Origin: Treponema sp.
GTDB taxonomy: Bacteria; Spirochaetota; Spirochaetia; Treponematales; Treponemataceae
DNA: 5,803 bases
Direction of reading: 5' to 3'
Assembly: GCA_024691105.1 (NCBI GenBank)
Contig: JAILNY010000176.1
Span: forward strand, 1 to 5,803
This document shows positions 1-5,565 of this stretch, in pieces. A program made the translations under genes and the position numbers. The notes under the pieces were generated by a model, which saw only the letters and a list, made by a program, of their open reading frames with translations, did no database searches and was not told the DNA's origin. Within the stretch, counting starts at the first letter, position 1, and every line of letters begins with the position of its first letter.

Positions 1-44
1 GTGTCATTATAGACTTTCTTAAGCCGAGGTATGTAATTTGCCAT
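1..44 (-). CDS. rplE: 50S ribosomal protein L5, N-terminal fragment
   Basis: Only the first 14 codons and two bases lie in the window; the gene continues past base 1. The fragment reads MANYIPRLKKVYND, which resembles the start of bacterial L5, a 5S rRNA-binding protein of the central protuberance of the 50S subunit. The ATG overlaps the rplX stop by one base (TAATG, 46-42). A GGAG SD at 58-55 lies inside the last rplX codons with a 10-nt spacer, so translation is probably coupled to rplX. The identification rests on the short N-terminus plus position: rplE follows rplX in nearly all bacterial spc operons. Confidence 0.85.
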   Translation of the reverse strand, partial: MANYIPRLKKVYND

Positions 45-358
45 TACAATTTTTCTCCACATTTGCGGCAGACACGAACTTTCTTGTCTCCGTCAAGCTT
101 ATAACCAATTCTTGTAGGACCGCATTTTTTACATACGATTGCTACATTTGAAACATTAAGCGGAGCTTCGATCTCAGCGATACCGCCTTGATCCTGCTGG
201 CTGCGCTTTCTCATTGCTTTTTTAACAATGTTTACACCAGATACAATTACTGCATTTTTAGCAGGAATTACGCGAACGACATTACCTGTCTTTCCCTTAT
301 CTTTTCCTGCAATAACCTGTACTGTATCATCTTTACGGATTTTGAATTTCTTTTCCAT
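44..358 (-). CDS. rplX: 50S ribosomal protein L24
   Basis: L24 binds 23S rRNA near the 5' end and starts 50S assembly. The protein is 104 aa from the ATG, the usual length. A KOW motif covers about residues 10-36 (DTVQVIAGKDKGKTG). The C-terminal part carries two CxxC pairs, Cys76/Cys79 (CKKCG) and Cys97/Cys100 (CRKCG), which would form a small zinc ribbon; this Cys-rich form is known in many bacterial L24 proteins, while others have lost the cysteines. The frame stays open to a TTG at 364, but GAGG at 370-367 lies only 2 nt from that TTG and 8 nt from the ATG at 358, so the ATG is chosen. It lies 12 nt after rplN and overlaps rplE by one base. Confidence 0.97.
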   Translation of the reverse strand: MEKKFKIRKDDTVQVIAGKDKGKTGNVVRVIPAKNAVIVSGVNIVKKAMRKRSQQDQGGIAEIEAPLNVSNVAIVCKKCGPTRIGYKLDGDKKVRVCRKCGEKL

Positions 359-371
359 ATTCAATTCCTCT
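347..371 (-). repeat. Translation-start segment of rplX, near-identical to that of rplD
   Basis: Read on the minus strand, the 25 bases covering the SD, spacer, ATG and first codons (MEKK) match the 26 bases at 4873-4898 in front of rplD, with a single inserted base in the spacer of the rplD copy. Both proteins begin MEKK, and upstream of AGAGGAATT the two sequences diverge. It may be a shared, selected initiation sequence or chance convergence on an A/G-rich SD followed by Lys/Glu codons. Confidence 0.7.
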
Positions 372-373
372 TA
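359..373 (-). promoter_or_regulatory. Ribosome binding site that fixes the rplX start
   Basis: On the minus strand the rplN stop TAA (373-371) runs into AGAGGA. GAGG at 370-367 has an 8-nt spacer to the ATG at 358. The in-frame TTG at 364-362 lies within this spacer and is too close to be used. The site also belongs to a sequence shared with the rplD start (see the repeat entries). Confidence 0.75.
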
Positions 374-739
374 GAGAACTTCTGGAGCAAGTGAAATGAT
401 TTTCATGAAATCTTTATCACGAAGCTCACGAGCTACAGGTCCAAAAATACGTTTTCCAACCGGGTTCTTAGAATCGTCAACGATAACGCAAGCGTTGTCA
501 TCAAAACGAATATAAGTTCCGTCTGGACGGCGGTATTCTTTCGCCTGGCGAACGATTACTGCCTTCTTAACTGCACCCTTTTTAATAGTAGATGTAGGAA
601 TTGCATCCTTAATTGCTACTACTACGATGTCACCGATACCGGCATAACGGCGGTGTGAACCACCGAGTACCTTGATACACTGAGCAATTTTAGCTCCAGA
701 GTTATCAGCGACTGTCATACATGACTGCATTTGAATCAT
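371..739 (-). CDS. rplN: 50S ribosomal protein L14
   Basis: L14 sits at the subunit interface, contacts 16S rRNA in bridges B5 and B8, and is the docking site for the silencing factor RsfS. The 122-aa length equals the family standard. The protein starts MIQMQSCMTVADNSGAK, has the LGGSHRRYAGIGD block at about 25-37, RRPDGTYIRFDDNA at 70-83, and the signature GKRIFGPVARELRDK at 96-109, ending in the near-invariant ISLAPEVL. The ATG has a GGAG SD at 751-748 with an 8-nt spacer. It begins 17 nt after the rpsQ stop. In E. coli this gene opens the separate spc operon; here the 17-nt gap has no room for its own promoter, so it is probably cotranscribed with the S10 genes. Confidence 0.98.
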   Translation of the reverse strand: MIQMQSCMTVADNSGAKIAQCIKVLGGSHRRYAGIGDIVVVAIKDAIPTSTIKKGAVKKAVIVRQAKEYRRPDGTYIRFDDNACVIVDDSKNPVGKRIFGPVARELRDKDFMKIISLAPEVL

Positions 740-756
740 ACTACTAACTCCTTACC

Positions 757-1032
757 TTATCTTGCTCTTTCAACAATTGATTCGAGGCGCCAGCACTTAT
801 CTTTGCTGAGTGGGCGACTTTCTACAATCTTAACAGTATCACCGATGTGAGCCTCATTCTTTTCATCATGAGCCTTGCACTTCTTTGTACTTGTTACATA
901 TTTCTTGTAAAGACGGTCCATTTTCTTTGTAGAAACTGAAACTACGATAGTCTTATCCATCTTATCGCTTGTTACGATTCCTACGTAAGAGCGTTTACCG
1001 ACTTTAGCATTCTGAATAGCCTTGTCTTCCAC
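757..1032 (-). CDS. rpsQ: 30S ribosomal protein S17
   Basis: S17 is a primary 16S rRNA-binding protein of the 30S body, an OB-fold of five strands. The protein is 91 aa, normal for the family. It shows the YVGIVTSDKMDKTIVVSV core (about 16-33), the KKYVTSTKKCKAHDE strand and loop (about 43-57), and the family signature GDTVKIVESRPLSKDKCWRL (64-83). The start is GTG: GGAG at 1043-1040 gives a 7-nt spacer to it, and the next in-frame Met lies inside the conserved core. The first G of that SD is also the last base of the rpmC TAG stop, which suggests coupling with rpmC. The spacer to rpmC is 10 nt. Confidence 0.98.
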   Translation of the reverse strand: MEDKAIQNAKVGKRSYVGIVTSDKMDKTIVVSVSTKKMDRLYKKYVTSTKKCKAHDEKNEAHIGDTVKIVESRPLSKDKCWRLESIVERAR

Positions 1033-1042
1033 GAGTCAACTC

Positions 1043-1252
1043 CTACTTATCTAACCCAGCAGCTTTTTTCTGCTGAATGAACGTATTTAAGCGGGCGATT
1101 TCGCGACGCATAGTACGTAATTCAATCGGGTTATCTACATGGGCGATTACTTTCTTGAATCGCAAATCCATATACTTCTGTTTAAGCTCATCACGACGAG
1201 CAACAAGTTCAGTATAAGACAGTTCTTTGTCATTTTTCTTTGCTTTAGCCAT
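1043..1252 (-). CDS. rpmC: 50S ribosomal protein L29
   Basis: L29 is a small antiparallel helical protein beside L23 at the polypeptide exit tunnel. The 69-aa product has a lysine-rich N-terminal stretch of about ten residues (MAKAKKNDKE) before the usual start of the fold, making it slightly longer than the 63 aa of E. coli L29. The conserved part runs LSYTELVARRDELKQKYMDLRF (11-32), with HVDNPIELRTMRREIARLNT (38-57) in the second helix, the R-R-x-I-A-R-x-x-T pattern typical of the family. The ATG is preceded by a full AAGGAGG, which overlaps the rplP stop TAA; it is one of the two strongest SDs in the window (the other precedes rplW). The spacer after rplP is 11 nt. Confidence 0.97.
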   Translation of the reverse strand: MAKAKKNDKELSYTELVARRDELKQKYMDLRFKKVIAHVDNPIELRTMRREIARLNTFIQQKKAAGLDK

Positions 1253-1263
1253 CTTATTCCTCC

Positions 1264-1683
1264 TTAGTCCTGTGTCGGTTTGTAAGCTATTTTTGTTACG
1301 ATTGGGAGTTTACTAGCTGCAAGACGAAGAGCTTCTTCTGCAAGCTTAATGTCAACGCCACCAATTTCAAACAAAATCATTCCTGGCTTAATATTAGCTG
1401 CCCAGAATTCTGGAGCACCTTTACCTTTACCCATACGAGTTTCGGCAGGTTTCTTAGAAATAGGCTTGTCAGGAAATACACGAATCCAAACATGTCCTTT
1501 GCGTTCAAGCTTACGGTTGATTGCAACACGGGCTGCTTCGATTACACGTGCGTTTAACCATACTGGATCCATTGCAACAAGTGCGATGTCACCAAAGTCA
1601 ATATAATTATCACGAGTGGCAAAACCATGCTGTCTGCCACGCTGCACCTTACGGTGCATTACTCTTTTAGGTGCGAGAGCCAT
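1264..1683 (-). CDS. rplP: 50S ribosomal protein L16
   Basis: L16 organises the 23S rRNA around the A site and peptidyl transferase centre and is needed for late 50S assembly. The 139-aa length fits the family. Motifs seen are PKRVMHRKVQRGR (5-17), the basic helix RVIEAARVAINRKLERKG (46-63), VWIRVFPDKPISKKPAETRMGKGKGAPE (65-92) and FEIGGV (105-110). Arg83 in ETRMGKGKG is the equivalent of E. coli Arg81, the residue hydroxylated there by RoxA/YcfD; whether it is modified here cannot be told. The ATG has GGAG at 1694-1691 and a 7-nt spacer; this SD lies inside the end of rpsC, only 3 nt separate the two genes, and translation is probably coupled. Confidence 0.98.
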   Translation of the reverse strand: MALAPKRVMHRKVQRGRQHGFATRDNYIDFGDIALVAMDPVWLNARVIEAARVAINRKLERKGHVWIRVFPDKPISKKPAETRMGKGKGAPEFWAANIKPGMILFEIGGVDIKLAEEALRLAASKLPIVTKIAYKPTQD

Positions 1684-1686
1684 CGT

Positions 1687-2436
1687 TTAACTCCTTTCCT
1701 TTGCAGAAGCTTCTGCTTTTTCAGCTTTATCACCAGAAGCACGAGAAGATCTTTCTCTGCGTGGCTTTCTTACAAGCTGTCCAGCATCTTCATTCTGTTC
1801 GCGACCATAGTTCATTCCGTTGTAAACCCATACTTTTACACCGATTTTACCGTATGAAGTAAGAGCTTCGTACAAACCATAGTCGATGTCTGCTCTGAGA
1901 GTATGAAGTGGAACACGTCCCTCTTTATGCTCTTCTGAGCGGCACATTTCAGCTCCGCCAAGACGGCCTGAAAGACGAATCTTAATTCCCTGAGCTCCAC
2001 CACGCATTGCATTAGAACAAGCCTGTTTAAGAGCCTTACGGAATGAAGCGCGTCCCTGAAGCTGACGACCAACATTCTGTGCAATCAAAGAAGCGTTCAC
2101 ATCAGCACGTTTGATTTCTTTAATCTTAATCTGAACTTTCTTTGTAAGCTGCTTCTGAATATCTGTGCTAATCTTTTCGATTGTAGCACCTTTAACACCA
2201 ATAATAACACCCGGGCGTGCTGTATGAATTACAATAGTAACACGCTGTGGATGACGAACAATTTCGATTTCTGCAATGTCTGCGTTTTTGCATTCTGGAA
2301 GATCAGAAACTAATTTACGAATCTTAAAATCTTCAAGAACGAGGTCTGCATATTCGCGAGGATCTGCATACCAGCGAGACTGCCATGTCTTGTTAATACC
2401 AAGACGCAAACCGATAGGATTAACTTTCTGTCCCAC
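1687..2436 (-). CDS. rpsC: 30S ribosomal protein S3
   Basis: S3 lies at the mRNA entry channel of the 30S head and with S4 and S5 forms the mRNA helicase site. The protein is 249 aa, longer than the 233 of E. coli. It begins MGQKVNPIGLRLGI, has a type II KH domain at about 39-107 with GxxG loop GVKG at 80-83, and the C-terminal S3 domain with SGRLGGAEMCRSE (156-168), GRVPLHTLRADIDYG (173-187) and IGVKVWVY (198-205). FRKALKQA at 132-139 aligns with the E. coli FRRAMKRA helicase patch. After residue 222 there is a charged, Ala/Lys/Glu/Arg-rich tail, probably disordered. The start is GTG behind an unusual G-run SD. It lies 3 nt after rplV. Confidence 0.98.
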   Translation of the reverse strand: MGQKVNPIGLRLGINKTWQSRWYADPREYADLVLEDFKIRKLVSDLPECKNADIAEIEIVRHPQRVTIVIHTARPGVIIGVKGATIEKISTDIQKQLTKKVQIKIKEIKRADVNASLIAQNVGRQLQGRASFRKALKQACSNAMRGGAQGIKIRLSGRLGGAEMCRSEEHKEGRVPLHTLRADIDYGLYEALTSYGKIGVKVWVYNGMNYGREQNEDAGQLVRKPRRERSSRASGDKAEKAEASAKERS

Positions 2437-2449
2437 TTTTTATTCCCCC
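2437..2449 (-). promoter_or_regulatory. Unusual G-run ribosome binding site for rpsC
   Basis: The GTG start of rpsC at 2436 is preceded on the minus strand by GGGGGAATAAAAA. No GGAG or GAGG lies at normal spacing; the G-run at 2449-2445 can pair with the CCUCC anti-SD only with a central G-U pair, with an 8-nt spacer. AAGG at 2454-2451 is 14 nt away, too far. The site includes the rplV stop TAA, so S3 synthesis may lean on ribosomes finishing rplV. Confidence 0.55.
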
Positions 2450-2796
2450 GCCTTCTCGTCAACTACGACGGTAATATGACACATACGTTTCAAAAGCTGG
2501 TCAGCTCTACCACGAGCGCGGAACCAAACTCTCTTAAGTCTTGGACCTTCGTCAATTCGAATTTCCTTAACATACAACATATCTTCATCTAACTTGTTAT
2601 TAGCATTGAGCGCATTTGCCATTGCAGACTTTAATGTACCGCGAATGAGCTTTGCACCTTTCTGTGGCATATTCTCAAGAATAGCCATAGCTTCTGAACA
2701 AGGCTTCTGATTAATTACATGAGCTACAGGGCGAACCTTTGTAGGTGATGCAATAAGGAATTTAGTAGTGGCTACATAACCTTTATTTACTGTCAT
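2440..2796 (-). CDS. rplV: 50S ribosomal protein L22
   Basis: L22 contacts all domains of 23S rRNA and sends a long beta-hairpin into the nascent peptide exit tunnel. The product is 118 aa from the ATG. Family landmarks are the helical core ASPTKVRPVAHVI (16-28), AMAILENMPQKGAKLI (36-51), KSAMANALNAN (56-66), and the hairpin EGPRLKRVWFRARGRADQLLKR (83-104) followed by HITVVVDE. The hairpin tip reads LKRVWFRARGRA where E. coli has MKRIMPRAKGRA, so a proline is replaced by Phe92. The frame is open to a GTG at 2805, but that GTG is itself part of the AGGAG SD; the ATG at 2796 has an 8-nt spacer and is chosen. It lies 11 nt after rpsS. Confidence 0.97.
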   Translation of the reverse strand: MTVNKGYVATTKFLIASPTKVRPVAHVINQKPCSEAMAILENMPQKGAKLIRGTLKSAMANALNANNKLDEDMLYVKEIRIDEGPRLKRVWFRARGRADQLLKRMCHITVVVDEKAGE

Positions 2797-2810
2797 ATCT
2801 TCCACTCCTA
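2797..2810 (-). promoter_or_regulatory. Ribosome binding site that fixes the rplV start
   Basis: On the minus strand the rpsS stop TAG (2810-2808) runs into TAGGAGTGGAAGATATG. AGGAG covers 2809-2805, and its last G is the first base of the in-frame GTG codon, leaving no spacer for that start. The ATG at 2796-2794, three codons on, has an 8-nt spacer. A start called at the GTG would add three false residues (MED) to L22. Confidence 0.8.
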
Positions 2811-3092
2811 TTTACCAGCTTTCTTATCACTACCGCCATGTCCGCGGAATGTACGTGTAGGAGCAAACTCGCCGAGCTTATGACCAACGAGCTGTTCAGT
2901 AACGTATACCGGTACCCATGACTTACCATTATAAACAGAAATAGTATTACCAACCATTTCAGGAATAATTGTAGAACAGCGAGAATATGTTTTTACCATC
3001 TTCTTATCAGCTGCTTCAACTTTATTCATTTCTAATACCTTTTTGTAAAGGCTTTTCTCTACAAAAGGTCCTTTTTTAACAGATCTTGACAC
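2808..3092 (-). CDS. rpsS: 30S ribosomal protein S19
   Basis: S19 is in the 30S head, forms a complex with S13, and contacts the A-site tRNA and the 50S subunit. The 94-aa product has the standard length. It begins MSRSVKKGPFVEKSLYKK, carries TYSRCSTIIPEMVGNTISVYNG (35-56) and the signature SWVPVYVTEQLVGHKLGEFAPTR (58-80), then a glycine/lysine-rich end. The start is GTG: AGGAG at 3103-3099 with a 6-nt spacer, and Ser-Arg-Ser right after it is the normal N-terminus of the family. It lies 14 nt after the rplB stop. Confidence 0.98.
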   Translation of the reverse strand: MSRSVKKGPFVEKSLYKKVLEMNKVEAADKKMVKTYSRCSTIIPEMVGNTISVYNGKSWVPVYVTEQLVGHKLGEFAPTRTFRGHGGSDKKAGK

Positions 3093-3106
3093 AGTTATCT
3101 CCTAGA

Positions 3107-3931
3107 CTACTTCTTTCTACGAGAAACAATAAAGCGACTTGAAGTCTTTCTCTTGTTTCTTGTCTTATAGCCTTTACAAGGCTGTCCCCATGGAGTAACA
3201 GGGTTACGTCCTTTACCTGCGCCTTCACCACCACCAAGTGGATGATCAACTGGGTTCATAGCCATACCACGAACAGTAGGTCTAACACCCATCCAGCGTC
3301 TGTGTCCTGCTTTACCAAGCTGAACGTTCATGTGTTCTTCGTTACCAACAATACCGATTGTTGCATAACATTTTGCGTTAACACGGCGAAGTTCGCTTGA
3401 TGGAAGACGAATAGTTACATACTCACCTTCTTTAGCAGCTACAAGTGCACTAGCACCTGCAGAACGAGCAAGCTGTCCACCACGACCAATTGTAAGTTCA
3501 ATATTATGTACAGTAAAACCTACAGGAATTGCTGAAAGTGGAAGTGCGTTTCCAACTGTTGGAGCTGCATTTTCACCAGCCATAATCTTCTGTCCTACTG
3601 TAAGACCTTTTGGTGCAATAATATATCTCTTGTCACCATCAGCATAATAAATCAAAGCAATATTTGCACTGCGGTTTGGGTCATATTCGATTGACTTAAC
3701 AGTTCCAGGAATACCGTGCTTATTTCTCTTGAAATCGATATCACGATATCTCTGTTTATGACCACCACCCTGATGACGTACAGAAATACGACCACCAGCG
3801 CCACGTCCTGCATGAGACTTTTTGCCTGACACCAATGTTTTCTCGGGTCTATCAGTTGTCAGTTCATCTCTTACCAGGTCAATACGTGTTCGAGTACCTG
3901 CAGTTATTGGCTTAAATATCTTAAGAGCCAT
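3107..3931 (-). CDS. rplB: 50S ribosomal protein L2
   Basis: L2 is one of the most conserved 50S proteins, needed for subunit joining and located near the peptidyl transferase centre. The 274-aa length is standard. Visible blocks are RHQGGGHKQRYRDIDFKRNK (52-71), EYDPNRSANIALI (82-94), GGQLARSAGA (151-160), WMGVRPTVRG (213-222) and AMNPVDHPLGGGEG (224-237), then PVTPWG. His230 in the VDH triplet is the residue known as His229 in E. coli, tied to peptidyl transfer; it is kept. The next His of the usual DHPHGGGEG motif is Leu232 here. The ATG is preceded by AAGGGGA, a variant SD (GGGG 3941-3938, 6-nt spacer). The 27-nt gap after rplW is the largest apart from the rpsJ-rplC gap. Confidence 0.98.
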   Translation of the reverse strand: MALKIFKPITAGTRTRIDLVRDELTTDRPEKTLVSGKKSHAGRGAGGRISVRHQGGGHKQRYRDIDFKRNKHGIPGTVKSIEYDPNRSANIALIYYADGDKRYIIAPKGLTVGQKIMAGENAAPTVGNALPLSAIPVGFTVHNIELTIGRGGQLARSAGASALVAAKEGEYVTIRLPSSELRRVNAKCYATIGIVGNEEHMNVQLGKAGHRRWMGVRPTVRGMAMNPVDHPLGGGEGAGKGRNPVTPWGQPCKGYKTRNKRKTSSRFIVSRRKK

Positions 3932-3958
3932 CTTTTTCCCCTTAGTTTAATGTTAGGC

Positions 3959-4243
3959 TTATACGCCTTCAAACACTTTAATTGTTTCGCCCTTGGCTAA
4001 ACGCACAATGGCTTTTTTGTAGCTAGATGTAAGTCCAGGACGACCGCGAAGGCGTTTTTCCTTTCCGCTTACATTCATAGTTGTACAAGAAACAACTTTT
4101 ACGTTGAAAAGCTTACGTACTGCTTCCTTAATCTGTGTTTTTGTTGCATCTGGATGAACAACAAAAACGTACTTATCCTGTTCACGAAGGCTTGTTGCTT
4201 TTTCTGAACTAACAGGTTTAATAAGAATGTCTTGATACATCAT
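3959..4243 (-). CDS. rplW: 50S ribosomal protein L23
   Basis: L23 lies at the tunnel exit and is the main docking site for trigger factor and the signal recognition particle. The 94-aa product shows ILIKPVSSEKAT (6-17), DKYVFVVHPDATKTQIKEAV (23-42), LFNVKVVSCTTMNVSGKEKR (45-64), and SYKKAIVRLAKGETIKVFEG. Glu14 in the SSEKA segment corresponds to E. coli Glu18, the trigger-factor contact. The gene opens with two ATGs (4243 and 4240). A full AAGGAGG at 4257-4251, inside the last rplD codons, has a 7-nt spacer to the first and 10 nt to the second, so the first is preferred. The rplD stop overlaps this ATG (TAATG), indicating tight coupling to L4 synthesis. Confidence 0.97.
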   Translation of the reverse strand: MMYQDILIKPVSSEKATSLREQDKYVFVVHPDATKTQIKEAVRKLFNVKVVSCTTMNVSGKEKRLRGRPGLTSSYKKAIVRLAKGETIKVFEGV

Positions 4244-4884
4244 TATTTAGCCTCCTTTTCATCTTCAGCAAAGAAATCTGAAAGATTCTTTGCAGCACCT
4301 TCAAGAAGGATTACCTTGCGTCCATAGAACAAGTCATGCGCACGAAGGCGGTTGAAAGAAAGGAATGAGAGATAAGGAATGTTTCTTCCAGCCTGCTTGA
4401 TTTTTGCATCATCATCTTTAAGGATGATTACTGTGCGTTCATCTTTAGCAAAGTTTGAAAGAATCTTAACCAAATCTTTTGTCTTACCGCTTTCTACAGT
4501 AAAATCTTCTACTACAGTGAGTCTGTCACTCTGAGCCTGAAGGCTGAGGATAGATTTCATTGCAAGGCGTTTTGCCTTTTTAGGGATAGCGTAGCTAAAA
4601 TCTCTTGGTTTAGGTCCAAAAATTGTACCGCCGCCAACTGTAATAGGTGATTTCTTATCACCACGACGAGCGTTACCAGTGCCCTTCTGTTTGTAAGGCT
4701 TAGCATTAGATCCGTGTACTTCTGCACGACCTTTTGTAGATGCAGTACCAACACGTTTATTAGCTAATTCGTTGTTGATGGCATAATAAATAACATCTTC
4801 GTTAATTGGGAGACCGAATACTTTATCGTCAAGCGAAATAGTACGCAGCTCTTTACCATCGGTTGAATATACTTTCTTTTCCAT
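4243..4884 (-). CDS. rplD: 50S ribosomal protein L4
   Basis: L4 binds 23S rRNA early in assembly and sends a loop into the exit tunnel. In gammaproteobacteria it is also the feedback repressor of the S10 operon; whether that holds here is unknown. The 213-aa protein has the extended loop at about 44-98: RVGTASTKGRAEVHGSNAKP, YKQKGTGNARRGDKKSP, then GGGTIFGPKPRDFSYAIPKK (84-103), followed by RLAMKSILS. The C-terminal half matches the globular fold (TVIILKDDD, NIPYLSFLSFNRLRAHDLF) and ends in an acidic tail, FFAEDEKEAK. The ATG has GAGG at 4897-4894 with a 9-nt spacer. It lies 16 nt after rplC and overlaps rplW by one base. Confidence 0.98.
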   Translation of the reverse strand: MEKKVYSTDGKELRTISLDDKVFGLPINEDVIYYAINNELANKRVGTASTKGRAEVHGSNAKPYKQKGTGNARRGDKKSPITVGGGTIFGPKPRDFSYAIPKKAKRLAMKSILSLQAQSDRLTVVEDFTVESGKTKDLVKILSNFAKDERTVIILKDDDAKIKQAGRNIPYLSFLSFNRLRAHDLFYGRKVILLEGAAKNLSDFFAEDEKEAK

Positions 4885-4898
4885 ATTCTAATTCCTCT
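4873..4898 (-). repeat. Translation-start segment of rplD, near-identical to that of rplX
   Basis: This 26-base stretch (SD AGAGGA, spacer, ATG, codons for MEKK) matches 347-371 in front of rplX apart from one extra base in the spacer. The copies lie about 4.5 kb apart in the same operon and both head 50S genes. After the MEKK codons the genes are unrelated. Confidence 0.7.
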
Positions 4899-4900
4899 GA

Positions 4901-5521
4901 TTACTTCTTTACTGCGGACTTCACGATAAGTGTGCAGTCTTTATTACCTGGAACAGCACCGCGGACTAAAATAACCTTCAATTCTGGATCGACTTTAACG
5001 ATGCGAAGGTTCTGTACTGTTATACGTTCAAATCCCATACGGCCAGGCATTTTTACGTTTTTAAAACAGTGTCCAGGTGTAGTACATGATCCTGTACCAC
5101 CTGCTTCTCTGTGGAACTTAGAACCGTGAGTTGCACGTCCACCATGGAAGCCCCATCTCTTCATTACACCCTGAAAACCTTTACCTTTAGATGTTGCTGT
5201 AACATCAAGGAAACGTGTTTTTTCAAATAATTCAAGACCAATCTGGTCTCCAACTTTTACTTCTTTTTCAAAGTTGCGGAACTCTTTAAGAGTTCTTTTT
5301 GGGTTAATGTTCTCTGGAAACTGTCCGGCATACGCTTTACTTACTTTGGAAGCTTTAACGTCATCCAAACCAAGTACTACAGCATCATAACCGCAGTTTT
5401 CCTTTGTCTTTGTAGCAACAACCACATTTGGTTCGACGCGGATCACGGTGACTGGTGTCAAATTGCCGCTTTCGTCAAAAACCTGGGTCATTCCCACTTT
5501 TTTTGCGATCAGACCTTTCAT
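4901..5521 (-). CDS. rplC: 50S ribosomal protein L3
   Basis: L3 is an early assembly protein of the 50S that reaches toward the peptidyl transferase centre. The 206-aa length is close to the 209 of E. coli. It starts MKGLIAKKVGMTQVFDESG, has DVTATSKGKGFQGVMKRWGF (106-125), GGRATHGSKFHREAGGTGS (127-145), and TPGHCFKNVKMPGRMGFERITVQ (148-170), then ILVRGAVPG. The residue aligned with E. coli Gln150, the glutamine methylated by PrmB, is Thr147, so that modification cannot occur; many bacteria also lack this Gln. The ATG has GGAG at 5533-5530 with an 8-nt spacer. It lies 131 nt after rpsJ, behind a strong hairpin and TCAGAA repeats that could control initiation. Confidence 0.98.
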   Translation of the reverse strand: MKGLIAKKVGMTQVFDESGNLTPVTVIRVEPNVVVATKTKENCGYDAVVLGLDDVKASKVSKAYAGQFPENINPKRTLKEFRNFEKEVKVGDQIGLELFEKTRFLDVTATSKGKGFQGVMKRWGFHGGRATHGSKFHREAGGTGSCTTPGHCFKNVKMPGRMGFERITVQNLRIVKVDPELKVILVRGAVPGNKDCTLIVKSAVKK

Positions 5522-5565
5522 TCTGATTTCTCCTGTTCTGAAAGTACTTCTGATTTTATCAGAAT
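5520..5565 (-). promoter_or_regulatory. Possible alternative pairing that hides the rplC start
   Basis: On the minus strand ATTCTGAT (5565-5558), part of the upstream hairpin arm, is also perfectly complementary to ATCAGAAT (5527-5520), which contains the AT of the rplC ATG. A G-U pair would extend it across the whole start codon. The two pairings exclude each other: one leaves the SD and start open, the other closes the start and places the SD in the loop. The open hairpin has more base pairs and is probably favoured by default. Whether any protein or condition shifts the balance cannot be seen. Confidence 0.35.

Noticed and set aside
1349..1857. Plus-strand open frames of 63 to 88 codons opposite rplP and rpsC, and similar ones opposite rplX, rpsC/rplV and rplC
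   Set aside because: They lie antisense to highly conserved r-protein genes, have no recognisable domains, and no plus-strand expression signal was noticed near them. They are shadows of the true frames.
1836..2084. 82-codon minus-strand frame inside rpsC, and a 65-codon one inside rplD (4557-4754)
   Set aside because: Both sit wholly inside genes identified with certainty, in another frame, with no recognisable product.
4936..5107. A deletion in the L3 loop near the peptidyl transferase centre (GTGSCTTPG)
   Set aside because: Residue-by-residue alignment with E. coli RAPGSIGQNQTPG gives the same length (13 residues), so these are substitutions only.
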